Assembly (NCBI RefSeq): GCF_013116745.1
Contig: NZ_JABFOE010000003.1
Span: forward strand, 284,859 to 348,858
Direction: 5' to 3'
Origin: Arthrobacter sp. 260
Lineage (GTDB): Bacteria; Actinomycetota; Actinomycetes; Actinomycetales; Micrococcaceae
DNA: 64,000 bases
Shown here: piece by piece, positions 44,258 through 52,524 of the stretch
Layout: every line of letters starts with the position of its first letter
How positions within the stretch are numbered: position 1 is the stretch's first letter
Notes under the pieces: generated by a model
Database searches by the model: none
The model's input: only the letters and a program-made list of their open reading frames with translations
What the model was told of the DNA's origin: nothing
Position numbers and translations under genes: made by a program

Positions 44258-44529
44258 GCGTCGTGGTCGGTTTCCAGGATCTTTGCCAGGGATTCGAGGG
44301 CCTCCTCGGCGCCGTCGCCGTCGGCACGAAGCACGACGACGTCGCCGTGGGAGGCCCCGAGGCCCATCAGGGACAGGATGCTCGATGCATCCATCGCGTC
44401 CTCGGCCGGTTCGCCGTCCAGGGAAATGGTGACCTCCAGGGGGAGTTCACCTGCCGCCTCGGCGAAGATGGCTGCGGGGCGAGCATGCAGGCCCACCCGG
44501 CTTGCGACTGTGGCTTTGCGTTCTGACAT
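44254..44529 (-). CDS. ptsH: Phosphocarrier protein HPr
   Basis: General PTS phosphocarrier that receives phosphate from PtsI on His15 (in GLHARPAA) and hands it to sugar-specific EIIA domains. The 91-residue product is of normal size; Ser49/Ser50 in DASSIL occupy the regulatory serine region. The ATG at 44529 has GGAGGA upstream. It is the last gene of fruR-fruK-fruA-ptsI-ptsH, so general PTS capacity is co-expressed with fructose uptake. It could also exchange phosphate with other EII systems encoded elsewhere. Confidence 0.96.
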   Translation of the reverse strand: MSERKATVASRVGLHARPAAIFAEAAGELPLEVTISLDGEPAEDAMDASSILSLMGLGASHGDVVVLRADGDGAEEALESLAKILETDHDA

Positions 44530-44553
44530 AGGGTTCCTCCTTGGTTGGGGCAC

Positions 44554-46251
44554 TTACTGGCCCAGGGTTTCCAGAATTGGCAGCCGTTCACGGACCATAC
44601 TGCGTCCCTGTTCGGCGGTGGTGGCGGCGAGGGCCAGGGCAGCAAGCTCCTGGGCTTCATGGCGGGTCACGGAGGCCAGCACCGCTGCGACGGTGGGCAG
44701 TGCCCTCGCTGACATGGAGAGGGTCTGAACCCCCAATCCGACCAGGACGACGGCGAGGGCCGGATCCGCTGCCGCCTCACCGCACACGCCCACCGGTTTC
44801 TCGGTGGTGGTACTGGCGGCGGCCGCCTCGGCGCCCGCAACTGTGTGTTTAACCAGCTGCAGGACGGCCGGCTGCCAGGAATCGTTCAGCACGGCGAGCT
44901 GACCCAGCTGGCGGTCGGCCGCCATGGTGTACTGGGTGAGGTCATTGGTTCCCAGCGAGGCAAACCCGACGTGTTGCAGGATGGCTTCACTCGTCAGCGC
45001 GGCTGACGGCACCTCGACCATGACCCCGGGGCGGTTCAACCCTTCAGCGAGGCACATCTCCCCGAACGCCTGGGCCTCGGACGCCGTCGAGATCATCGGT
45101 GCCATCACCCACACTTCGGCCTCTGACTCGGCAGCTGCCCGGGCGATCGCCTTCAGTTGGCGTGTGAGCACACCGGGGCTGACCGATCCGGTCCGGTAGC
45201 CCCGGACGCCGAGCGCGGGATTGGGTTCCGTTGCGTCGGTGAGGAAGGGCAGCGGCTTGTCAGCGCCGGCGTCAAGCGTCCTGACCACCACCTTGCTGCC
45301 GGGAAACGCGTCGAAAACCTCGCGGTAGGCTGCTGCCTGCTCATCGGGACCAGGTTCGGTCTCCCGGTCCAGGAAGCAGAACTCGGTACGAAGCAGGCCG
45401 ACACCTTCGGCGCCAGCCGCGGCCGCCGCGCGGGCATCCTTGCCGGAACCCACGTTCGCCAGCAGCGGCACAAGGTGCCCATCTGCTGTCGCACCGGTGC
45501 CGTTGAACGTACCCAGGGCAGCCGACTGCTCCACCCATTTGGCTGCGAGGGCACGCTCCTCGTCGCCGGGCCCGGTGATGATGCTGCCCGCCGCGCCGTC
45601 CACATAAACCTCGGTCCCGGCCTCGATGGCCTCAACACCCGGGGCAGCGACAACCGCCGGCAGCCCCAGCGCACGGGCGAGGATGGCCGTGTGCGACTGC
45701 GGGCCACCACTGCTGGTGATCAGCCCCAGCACCTTCGTCGCGTCGAGCGTTGCGGTATCTGCCGGGGCGAGATCCTCTGCGGCGAGAATGAACGGAACGT
45801 CTGACGTGGGGATGCCGGGGGCCGGAAGGCCACGGAGCTCGGCCACCAGCCGGGCCCGGACGTCGTGGACGTCCTGGGTGCGTTCAGCCATATACCCGCC
45901 GAGACTGAGCAGCATTTCGGCGACGGCCGAACCGGCCTCCCAGACTGCCCGCTCCGCTGTGGTGCCCGCGATGATGAGCTTGGTGGCCGACTTCAGCAAC
46001 ATGGGGTCAGCCGCCATCATGGCGGTTGCCTCGAGCACAGCGCTTGCGTCTTTCGATGCGGCGTCGGCGCGGCGCTTCAACTCGGCCTGAACCGCTTTGG
46101 ACGCAGCCTTCAGACGAACCGTCTCGGCTTCGGCAGTGGTGTCCGCCCCCCAGGTTTCGCCCTGCAGCGGCTCCCGGGCACTGCCCGGCATCTGCAGGAC
46201 AGGCCCGATCACGCGGCCGGGGCTAACCCCGACTCCGGTAAGTTTCGTCAT
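44554..46251 (-). CDS. ptsI: PEP-protein phosphotransferase, PTS enzyme I
   Basis: Transfers phosphate from PEP to HPr. The 565-residue protein has the N-terminal EI domain, the swivelling His domain with active His187 in SGGPQSHTAI, and the PEP-binding TIM barrel with the catalytic Cys in GVCGEAA near 500. The start is the ATG at 46251, 22 bp after fruA. ptsH follows 24 bp later. It should also phosphorylate the HPr domain fused to DhaM, linking dihydroxyacetone use to this operon. Confidence 0.96.
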   Translation of the reverse strand: MTKLTGVGVSPGRVIGPVLQMPGSAREPLQGETWGADTTAEAETVRLKAASKAVQAELKRRADAASKDASAVLEATAMMAADPMLLKSATKLIIAGTTAERAVWEAGSAVAEMLLSLGGYMAERTQDVHDVRARLVAELRGLPAPGIPTSDVPFILAAEDLAPADTATLDATKVLGLITSSGGPQSHTAILARALGLPAVVAAPGVEAIEAGTEVYVDGAAGSIITGPGDEERALAAKWVEQSAALGTFNGTGATADGHLVPLLANVGSGKDARAAAAAGAEGVGLLRTEFCFLDRETEPGPDEQAAAYREVFDAFPGSKVVVRTLDAGADKPLPFLTDATEPNPALGVRGYRTGSVSPGVLTRQLKAIARAAAESEAEVWVMAPMISTASEAQAFGEMCLAEGLNRPGVMVEVPSAALTSEAILQHVGFASLGTNDLTQYTMAADRQLGQLAVLNDSWQPAVLQLVKHTVAGAEAAAASTTTEKPVGVCGEAAADPALAVVLVGLGVQTLSMSARALPTVAAVLASVTRHEAQELAALALAATTAEQGRSMVRERLPILETLGQ

Positions 46252-46273
46252 TGAAAGACCCTCCCGGGTTCGG

Positions 46274-48319
46274 TTAGGCGGCGACCGTCTCGGCGACAGT
46301 AGTGTCTTCGGTCTTCCGCGTGGCGAAGCGTTTCAGAGCTACCACCGTGAGCGCCGAGATGATCATGCCCACAATGATTGCCACCACAAACATAGCGACA
46401 TTCCCGATGGCAAAGAAGACGAAGATACCGCCGTGGGGTGCCTGTGAGGTGACTCCTGTACCCATCACGATTGCTCCGGTGACCGCCGACCCGAGCATGC
46501 TGGCGGGGATCACGCGGAGTGGGTCTGCCGCTGCAAAGGGAATCGCGCCTTCGGAAATGAACGCTGCACCCAGTAGCCAGGCAGCCTTCCCATTCTCCCG
46601 CTCGGCTACCGAGAAGCGACGGCGGTCCAGCACGGTGGCCAGTGCCATGGCGAGCGGTGGGACCATTCCTGCGGCCATGACAGCCGCCATGATCTGCCAC
46701 GGTGCCTGGTTGGCCACAGCCCCGGCGCCCAGTCCGGCGACGGCGAAGGAGTAGGCGACCTTGTTGATCGGTCCACCGAGGTCGATGGCCATCATCAGGC
46801 CGAGGATCGCTCCCAAGAGGACCGCGGCCGCGCCGGTCATGCCTGAGAGCCAGTCATTTAGGGCGGTGGTCAGGGAGGCGATTGGCCCGCCGAGGACGAG
46901 GATCATCAGACCTGAGGCGGCAATGGACGCCAGCAGGGGGATGATGACGACGGGCATCAGGCTGCGGAGCCAGCGTGGCACGTTGATCCGGCCGATCATC
47001 ATGGCGAAGTAACCTGCCAGCAGGCCGCCGACGATACCGCCGAGGAACCCGGCTCCCATGAACCCTGCAACGGCACCGGCGACGAAGCCCGGGGCGATGC
47101 CCGGCCGGTCAGCCAGCGCGTACGCGATGTAACCGGCGAGTGCGGGTATGAGGAAGCCCATCGACAGGCCTCCGATTTTGAAGAAGACCGCACCGAGGAA
47201 GACGAGGAGGCCCTCCGGCGGCAGATTGAGCAGTGTGTACTGGGTCAGCATTGCATCGGCGTTGCCGACGCCGTCGGCGTTCGACAGGGCGATTTCGTAG
47301 CCGGCGAGCAGGAAGCCCAGGGCGATCAGGAGACCGCCGCCTGCAACAAACGGAATCATGTAGCTGACACCGGTGAGCAGTGCGCGCTTGAGCTGGCGTC
47401 CGATGCCTTCGCCGCCCTCGTCGGTCTGCTGCGACTGCGAGTCGGTGGTCCCCTGGACGCGCCGTGCGTTCGGGTTGTCCGCGGCAGCCAGTGCCTCGTC
47501 GACCATCATGCCTGGCTCGTCGATGCCCCGTTTGACGGGGGACGTGATGACGGGCTTCCCGGCGAAACGGTGCCGGTCACGGACGTCGACGTCGACGGCG
47601 AAAATCACGGCGTCGGCCGCGGCGATCACGTCTGCCGGTAGGGGAGTAGCGCCCGAGGAGCCCTGGGTTTCGACCTGCAGGTCCACCCCGCGTTCCTTGG
47701 CAGCGGCAACCAGGGAATCGGCTGCCATGTAGGTGTGCGCGATGCCGGTGGGGCAAGCGGTGACAGCGACGATCCGGCGGGTCTTCGGGGCAGTGTGCCC
47801 GTTTCCCGCGGCGGCGGGTTCACCCGCACCGGACGGGGTAGGAGCCGCCTGGCTGCTTTGCCGTGGACCGGCGTCCAAAGCTCCCTGGACGAGGTCCACC
47901 ACGTCCTGTTCAGTGGCCGCCGAACGCAGCGCTGCTGTGAAGTCCTTCTTGATGAGGGAGCGGGCCAGTTTCGAGAGCAGCTTCAGGTGCTCCTGGTCCG
48001 CGCCGTCCGGTGCCGCAATGAAAAAGATCAGGTCCGCGGGACCGTCCTTGGCTCCGAAATCCACTGCGGGGTTCAACCGGGCCATCGCGAGCGTTGGCTC
48101 GGTGACCGAGGTGGACCGGCAGTGCGGGATGGCGATGCCGCCCGGAATGCCGGTGGCGGTCTTCTCCTCCCGGGCAAGGGCGTCCGCGTAGAGGCCGTCC
48201 GCGCCGGTCGCCCGGCCAGTGGCGGCAACCTGGTCGGCGAGCCGGCGGATCACCTGCGAACGGTCAGAGCCCAGGTCCTGATCCAGTGTGACGAGCTCGG
48301 TTGTAATCAGCTGTGCCAT
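46274..48319 (-). CDS. fruA: Fructose-specific PTS enzyme IIABC
   Basis: Imports fructose and phosphorylates it to fructose 1-phosphate. The 681-residue protein has EIIA (about 1-150, active His66 in AIPHCRS), an Ala/Gly/Pro linker, EIIB-Fru (about 180-280, active Cys189 in VTACPTGIAHTY) and EIIC (about 330-675) with DLGGPINKVAY and the substrate motif SEGAIPFAAADP. The ATG at 48319 with GGAGGA upstream gives the true N-terminus; the frame extends to 48598 inside fruK on the same strand, which is not credible. It overlaps fruK by 13 bp. Confidence 0.96.
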   Translation of the reverse strand: MAQLITTELVTLDQDLGSDRSQVIRRLADQVAATGRATGADGLYADALAREEKTATGIPGGIAIPHCRSTSVTEPTLAMARLNPAVDFGAKDGPADLIFFIAAPDGADQEHLKLLSKLARSLIKKDFTAALRSAATEQDVVDLVQGALDAGPRQSSQAAPTPSGAGEPAAAGNGHTAPKTRRIVAVTACPTGIAHTYMAADSLVAAAKERGVDLQVETQGSSGATPLPADVIAAADAVIFAVDVDVRDRHRFAGKPVITSPVKRGIDEPGMMVDEALAAADNPNARRVQGTTDSQSQQTDEGGEGIGRQLKRALLTGVSYMIPFVAGGGLLIALGFLLAGYEIALSNADGVGNADAMLTQYTLLNLPPEGLLVFLGAVFFKIGGLSMGFLIPALAGYIAYALADRPGIAPGFVAGAVAGFMGAGFLGGIVGGLLAGYFAMMIGRINVPRWLRSLMPVVIIPLLASIAASGLMILVLGGPIASLTTALNDWLSGMTGAAAVLLGAILGLMMAIDLGGPINKVAYSFAVAGLGAGAVANQAPWQIMAAVMAAGMVPPLAMALATVLDRRRFSVAERENGKAAWLLGAAFISEGAIPFAAADPLRVIPASMLGSAVTGAIVMGTGVTSQAPHGGIFVFFAIGNVAMFVVAIIVGMIISALTVVALKRFATRKTEDTTVAETVAA

Positions 48320-49329
48320 TGATCTTCCTCCTTTGGAAGTGGTGCATCGAGCGGGGTGTGGGTAGAAGTGGTGGTGTGTGGAAGGCGTTGGGTAACGACG
48401 GCACCCGGTGTGGTCTGGTGCAGTGCTGGAACCGTCGAGCCGGGCAGCGCGGCAGCCGCGGATCCGTGGGCGACCGCCTGTTTCAGACAGTCCTCGGGGG
48501 ACTGGCCGGCGGTGTGCGCCAGCAGGTACCCGGCGAGGGCCGAATCGCCGGCGCCAACGGTGGACCGGGCGGCGACCGGCGGGTGCGCCGCCTGCCACGA
48601 TTCAGTGCCGGTGACCAGGAGTGCTCCTCGGGCTCCGAGGGTGGCGAGGACAGCGCCGACGCCGGTACCGACCAGCGCTGTGGCAGCGGCAGCTGCCAGG
48701 GCGGGATCTGCTTCAAGCGCTTCGCCGTCGGCAACGCCGCTCAGCTCGGCGAGTTCCTCGGCGTTGGGTTTCAGCAGATCCGGGGTGATCCCGGTGGCCA
48801 GGCTGTCGGTGAGCGGTGCACCTGAGGAGTCGACGGCGATCAGCGGGGAGCGGTCGCCGTAACGGGTGCGCACGGTGTCGATCACTGTGGCGTAGAAAGT
48901 GCTCGGAACCCCTGGTGGGAGGGACCCGGCAAGCACTAGCCAGGAGGCCCCCGCACTCTCGGTCACCACCATTTCCAGAAGGTCGTCGAGCTGGGTGGGC
49001 GTGAGGTGCGGCCCAGGTTCGTTGACCTTTGTTGTGGTTCCGTCGGGCTCGGTCAGGGTGATGTTGCTGCGCAGGGGCGTTCCGATCGGAAGGCTGCGGA
49101 AGGGCACACCCGCCGTCCGGAGTCCGGCGAGCACCGGGTCATCGGGGTCGCCCGGAAGCACTGCGGTCGAGGCTACGCCGGAGACCGTCAAGGCGCGGCA
49201 CACATTGACGCCCTTCCCTCCGGATTCCTGGTGGGCAGCGGTAGCGCGCTGCACCTCGCCGCGGGTGAGGATCTGGGACAGCTCGACTGTCCGGTCGAGG
49301 CTTGGATTGACCGTCAGGGTGATGATCAT
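48307..49329 (-). CDS. fruK: 1-phosphofructokinase
   Basis: PfkB-family kinase that converts fructose 1-phosphate to fructose 1,6-bisphosphate. The 340-residue protein has ESGGKGVNVCRAL near 36-48 and the C-terminal signature STVGAGDSALAGYL with catalytic Asp near 260. The C-terminal ~40 residues are rich in Thr and Pro and extend past the usual end. The ATG at 49329 overlaps the fruR stop (ATGA). It lies between the regulator and fruA, the standard fructose operon order. Confidence 0.95.
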   Translation of the reverse strand: MIITLTVNPSLDRTVELSQILTRGEVQRATAAHQESGGKGVNVCRALTVSGVASTAVLPGDPDDPVLAGLRTAGVPFRSLPIGTPLRSNITLTEPDGTTTKVNEPGPHLTPTQLDDLLEMVVTESAGASWLVLAGSLPPGVPSTFYATVIDTVRTRYGDRSPLIAVDSSGAPLTDSLATGITPDLLKPNAEELAELSGVADGEALEADPALAAAAATALVGTGVGAVLATLGARGALLVTGTESWQAAHPPVAARSTVGAGDSALAGYLLAHTAGQSPEDCLKQAVAHGSAAAALPGSTVPALHQTTPGAVVTQRLPHTTTSTHTPLDAPLPKEEDQWHS

Positions 49330-50093
49330 GCGACCACCACCTCAACGTCGGAGTCGGCCAGTGCTGCAGCTAAGGCGGGCGGCGGCTCCTGGTCGGTGAC
49401 CAGCGTGTCAATGTCGGTCAGCGACGCGAAGCCGACCAGCGTTTCCTGTTCCAGCTTCGACGCATCCACTACGGCAATGACGCGGCGGGCGGACCGGACG
49501 ATCGCCGTCTTGACTGACGCCTCATCCGGGTCTGGTGTGCTGAGCCCGAAGGTGGAGTGAACACCGTTGGCTCCGATGAAGGCGATGTCGGGGCGGTAAC
49601 CATTGAACCGGTCGATCGTGTGGCTTCCGACGGCGGCGCTGGTCAGTCCGCGGACGCGTCCTCCGACGAGTTCCAGGTGCAGGGACGAGGCTGCGATCGC
49701 GTAGGCGATGGGTACGGCGTGCGTGATGACCACCAGGTCATCACGGGTCTCGTGGGCCAGCAGTTCGGCGAGGTGCCCGGTGGTGGTGCCGGCGTCGAGC
49801 ACGATTGACCCGGCGTCAGGGATCATCGCGAGGGCGGCCTTGGCGATCCTCGCTTTTTCTGGTTGGTGCTGGCTTTCCCGGCTGTTCAGGCTCAGCTCGC
49901 TGGTGCTGTTGTTCGCACCGCTCACCGCCCCGCCGTGGACGCGGCGCAGTACTCCCGCATCCTCAAGGAGGGCGAGGTCCCGTCTGACAGTTTCCTTGGT
50001 GATATTGAAGCGTTCCGAGAGTTCGGTGACACTGACCCGTCCCTCGTCGACCACGAGGGTGGCGATCCTGCTGTGGCGTTCTTCGGCGAACAC
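49326..50093 (-). CDS. fruR: DeoR-family transcriptional regulator of the fructose operon
   Basis: A 255-residue repressor type. The N-terminal winged HTH (about 5-57) contains VSVTELSERFNITKETVRRDL, and the C-terminal DeoR sensor domain (about 75-235) has LDAGTTTGHLAELL and IGANGVH, where sugar phosphates bind. The likely effector is fructose 1-phosphate or a related ester (family knowledge). The start is GTG at 50093 with AAGGAGG upstream. It leads the fru-pts operon and probably controls its own promoter, where a DeoR-type motif lies in the -35/-10 spacer. Confidence 0.9.
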   Translation of the reverse strand: MFAEERHSRIATLVVDEGRVSVTELSERFNITKETVRRDLALLEDAGVLRRVHGGAVSGANNSTSELSLNSRESQHQPEKARIAKAALAMIPDAGSIVLDAGTTTGHLAELLAHETRDDLVVITHAVPIAYAIAASSLHLELVGGRVRGLTSAAVGSHTIDRFNGYRPDIAFIGANGVHSTFGLSTPDPDEASVKTAIVRSARRVIAVVDASKLEQETLVGFASLTDIDTLVTDQEPPPALAAALADSDVEVVVA

Positions 50094-50145
50094 TGCGGCC
50101 TCCTTGCGGTGGTGACTACCATCACAGTAAATGTCTGATTTAGTG

Positions 50146-50175
50146 ACTATATCTGTGTTTATGTTTGGTTGTCAA
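50146..50175 (-). promoter_or_regulatory. fruR promoter with operator-like spacer
   Basis: On the minus strand TTGACA (50170-50175) and TATAGT (50146-50151) are 18 bp apart, very close to consensus. The spacer read on the plus strand contains repeated GTTT units (TGTGTTTATGTTTGG), the kind of motif bound by DeoR-family repressors. The transcript would start near 50139. Confidence 0.7.
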
Positions 50176-50196
50176 CGGTTTGCAGTAAAACAAAAA

Positions 50197-50227
50197 GCGC
50201 CACCCCCCAACTGGTGGGGGGTGGCGC
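50197..50227 (-). terminator. Intrinsic terminator of the DUF6458 gene
   Basis: GCGCCACCCCCCA (50197-50209) and TGGGGGGTGGCGC (50215-50227) are perfect 13-bp arms. Read on the minus strand the stem is followed by TTTTTGTTTT, a typical T-tail. Confidence 0.9.
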
Positions 50228-50248
50228 GGAGTAGGTGTGGCGTGGGGG

Positions 50249-50503
50249 CTAGATGCCGCCGTCTCGTGTCTCGTTGCGGGTGACGGTCTCGCCAGTGTGT
50301 GGGTCCTGAACGGATCGGGACTCGGAGACCCGCCGCTGGCTGCGCGGCGCGTTCATGACCAGTGAAATGATCAGGCCGAGCACTCCTACGCCCATCAGGA
50401 TGTAGCCCACCAGGGCGAGGTCGACGAAGTCAACGCCATCCGCGACAGCGAAAGCGAGAATTGCACCCAGTGCAATAAGGACGATTGAAGAACCGATTCT
50501 CAT
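50249..50503 (-). CDS. DUF6458-type small membrane protein
   Basis: An 84-residue protein with two membrane helices (about 3-23 and 29-51; GVDFVDLALVGYILMGVGVLGLI) and a hydrophilic tail ending in TVTRNETRDGGI. It matches the actinobacterial DUF6458 type, of unknown function. The ATG at 50503 has GGAG about eleven bases upstream; a start at 50554 would add a basic 17-residue stretch. It is monocistronic and has a strong terminator. Confidence 0.75.
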   Translation of the reverse strand: MRIGSSIVLIALGAILAFAVADGVDFVDLALVGYILMGVGVLGLIISLVMNAPRSQRRVSESRSVQDPHTGETVTRNETRDGGI

Positions 50504-50876
50504 TTTGTCTACTACTCCTTCGATATAACGCGGACGGCGGCCGAAAATGGCCACCGGGCGTATCCGGTGATCCGCCCGGTAGATCAGTGTGACGTAGTCG
50601 ACAGCATACTGCGCTTCCGGTTTATGGCCGTTAACTGGGAAGTTTTGGGGCGCGCGCCGCGACTACCAAAATGACTAAGTGTTATCAAATCAATACCGGC
50701 GTGGCCTATTGAAAAACCCAACGACGGGGGTTTAATGAACTCAGCATCGCTTTAATTGAAAGCTAAGCAAGCTGATGAAGTAGGATGGTTGAAAGCTTGT
50801 GTGGGGACATCCTGCATTACAGCACTTTTGTTATACGTATCACTCGTAGACAAGACTCAATTATAAGGAGTACTCC
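50504..50876. other. 373-bp A+T-rich divergent intergenic region
   Basis: No supported gene. It separates the DUF6458 gene (leftward) from the GlsB/YeaQ-type gene (rightward). Structures seen are the inverted repeat ACCGGGCG/CGCCCGGT (50553-50560, 50573-50580), a weak AAACCC/GGGTTT hairpin (50714-50733), the direct repeat TTGAAAGCT (50756-50764 and 50789-50797, 33 bp apart), and AGGATG/CATCCT around 50783-50813. No consensus promoter could be placed with confidence. Confidence 0.6.
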
Positions 50877-51149
50877 ATGGGTTTCTTCGCATTCCTTCTT
50901 CTAGGCCTCATCGCTGGCGCAATCGCCAAGCTCATCCTTCCCGGCAAGCAGGCCGGTGGCTGGATCATCACCCTCATCCTGGGTGTAATCGGCGCCATCC
51001 TCGGTGGCTGGATCGGCCAGCTGCTGTTCAATGCTGATGTTGACGAGTTCTTCTCGCTCTCATCATGGCTGCTCGCTATCGGCGGCTCGCTGATCGTGCT
51101 CGTTGTCTACGGTGCCATCACCGGCCGCAACAACAAGTCACGCGCCTAA
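50877..51149 (+). CDS. GlsB/YeaQ/YmgE-family stress membrane protein
   Basis: A 90-residue protein with three hydrophobic glycine-rich helices (about 3-18, 27-47, 60-80). The pattern GLIAGAIAKLILPGKQAGGWIIT belongs to the transglycosylase-associated/YeaQ family. Members respond to general or acid stress; the biochemical role is unknown. ATG 50877 has AAGGAG just upstream. A strong terminator follows, so it is transcribed alone. Confidence 0.88.
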   Translation: MGFFAFLLLGLIAGAIAKLILPGKQAGGWIITLILGVIGAILGGWIGQLLFNADVDEFFSLSSWLLAIGGSLIVLVVYGAITGRNNKSRA

Positions 51150-51165
51150 TTTCAGACGTGCAACA

Positions 51166-51197
51166 AACGCCGTCGGGGCAACCCGGCGGCGTTTTTT
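51166..51197 (+). terminator. Intrinsic terminator of the GlsB/YeaQ-type gene
   Basis: AACGCCGTCGGG (51166-51177) and CCCGGCGGCGTT (51182-51193) pair with one wobble around a GCAA loop and run into TTTTTT. Confidence 0.92.
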
Positions 51198-51249
51198 GTG
51201 CAGTTTTCCGTACGGCGCATCGACTGCGCGCAACTGAAGGATTCAGTAA

Positions 51250-51999
51250 ATGAAACTGCCCAACCTTAATCCTGCGTCGAAGCTGGCCAACGATGCCCTC
51301 TACGACAAGCAGGGAAAGCCCAAGCCGGGTATCCAGCGGACCATTGAACGGGCCATCGAGGTGCAGCGTCCGCTGGTCCTGGCGAATCTTCGCCGCATGT
51401 ACGCCAAGAACCCGGATGCCACCGCCGAGGAGATCAGCTCCGCCCTGGAGCGCAGCTACCTCGCGGTGATTACTGTCACCGGAGCGGGGGTGGGTGCGAC
51501 GGCCGTCGTGCCTGCCATCGGCACTATTGCGTCGCTGGGTCTATCGGCAGCAGCCACCGTTGGATTCCTCGAAGCCACTGCTCTGTATGCGCAATCCATC
51601 GCGGAGCTCCACGGAGTGCAGACCGATGATCCGGAGCGGGCGCGGACCCTCGTGATGGCCGTTCTGATGGGCGAGGAGGGCAATGCCCTGATCCAGTCAG
51701 TGCTGCGCGGTTCGGGAGGTGGCGCTACCGAGCATTGGGGCACCGTGGTGGGAAGCTCGGTGTCATCGCCGATCGTGCGAACCATTGGGAACAGCATCAG
51801 GAAGCGGTTTGTCCGGAAGATGCTTGCCAAGCAGGGCGGCGCCCTTCTGGGCCGAGCGCTCCCCTTCGGAGTGGGCGCTGTGGTCGGGGGTGCCGGAAAC
51901 CACATGATGGGCCGCGCCGTCGTTGCCGCCACTGCCCAGGCTTTCGGTCCGGCGCCGAGCGTGGTGCCGGGTCAGCTGGTCAAGGACCTCGATCGCTGA
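51250..51999 (+). CDS. Uncharacterised membrane-associated protein, possibly EcsC-like
   Basis: A 249-residue protein. A basic N-terminal helix region (about 25-55) precedes glycine/alanine-rich hydrophobic segments (about 78-112, TGAGVGATAVVPAIGTIASLG) and a second pair near 195-225. The layout, with a central hydrophobic hairpin followed by a long helix (FLEATALYAQSIAELHGV), is reminiscent of the EcsC family, but I am not certain. ATG 51250 has AAGGA upstream. It is a single gene with no obvious partner. Confidence 0.6.
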   Translation: MKLPNLNPASKLANDALYDKQGKPKPGIQRTIERAIEVQRPLVLANLRRMYAKNPDATAEEISSALERSYLAVITVTGAGVGATAVVPAIGTIASLGLSAAATVGFLEATALYAQSIAELHGVQTDDPERARTLVMAVLMGEEGNALIQSVLRGSGGGATEHWGTVVGSSVSSPIVRTIGNSIRKRFVRKMLAKQGGALLGRALPFGVGAVVGGAGNHMMGRAVVAATAQAFGPAPSVVPGQLVKDLDR

Positions 52000-52084
52000 C
52001 CTCTTGTCGCCCGTCGTTCCGGTGGACGCGCTCGCTGATCGGGCGCGACCGCCGGAATCGGGCGCGGCTGACCGCGGGACGTTC

Positions 52085-52441
52085 CTACAGTGAGGAGTCA
52101 GGGTTGGTCGGCGGGTAGCTCGGCATGTTCATAGTGCCCGGCCCGGCATTGCCCGGGCCCGCGTTGCCCGCGCGGCGGACAAGTTCGCCGGTGTTCTCGG
52201 CGGTCCGGATCGATGCGATCAAGGATTCGAGGCCCACCCGCGCCAGCACCAGGTAGAGAAGCCCGAAGAGCGGTCCGAGGACCAGCATCACGAGCAGTCC
52301 GAACAGCGCGCTTTGCTGGAAGCTGACCACGACGAACAGCAGGTAGGTGATCGCGATGATGACCATGACCAGCAGGTACACGATCTTTGCGATGCTGGGT
52401 GCGATAAAACTGTTGAAGGAAAAATCGAATAAAGCTTTCAT
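52085..52441 (-). CDS. DUF4282-type membrane protein
   Basis: A 118-residue protein with two membrane helices (about 16-38 and 44-68) and a C-terminal tail with the repeated GNAGPG unit. The start MKALFDFSF and the helix pair resemble DUF4282 proteins, whose function is unknown. I choose the ATG at 52441; an ATG at 52450 would add three residues, and the long frame further upstream has no resemblance. It lies downstream of the DUF445 gene on the same strand, 83 bp away. Confidence 0.7.
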   Translation of the reverse strand: MKALFDFSFNSFIAPSIAKIVYLLVMVIIAITYLLFVVVSFQQSALFGLLVMLVLGPLFGLLYLVLARVGLESLIASIRTAENTGELVRRAGNAGPGNAGPGTMNMPSYPPTNPDSSL

Positions 52442-52524
52442 GGTCCCCATATTCCTTGTAGCGAATTGATTGACTGAGTGTACAGCCGGGGTCGGTTCGC
52501 TACTACCGTTATGGGAACTAAGGA

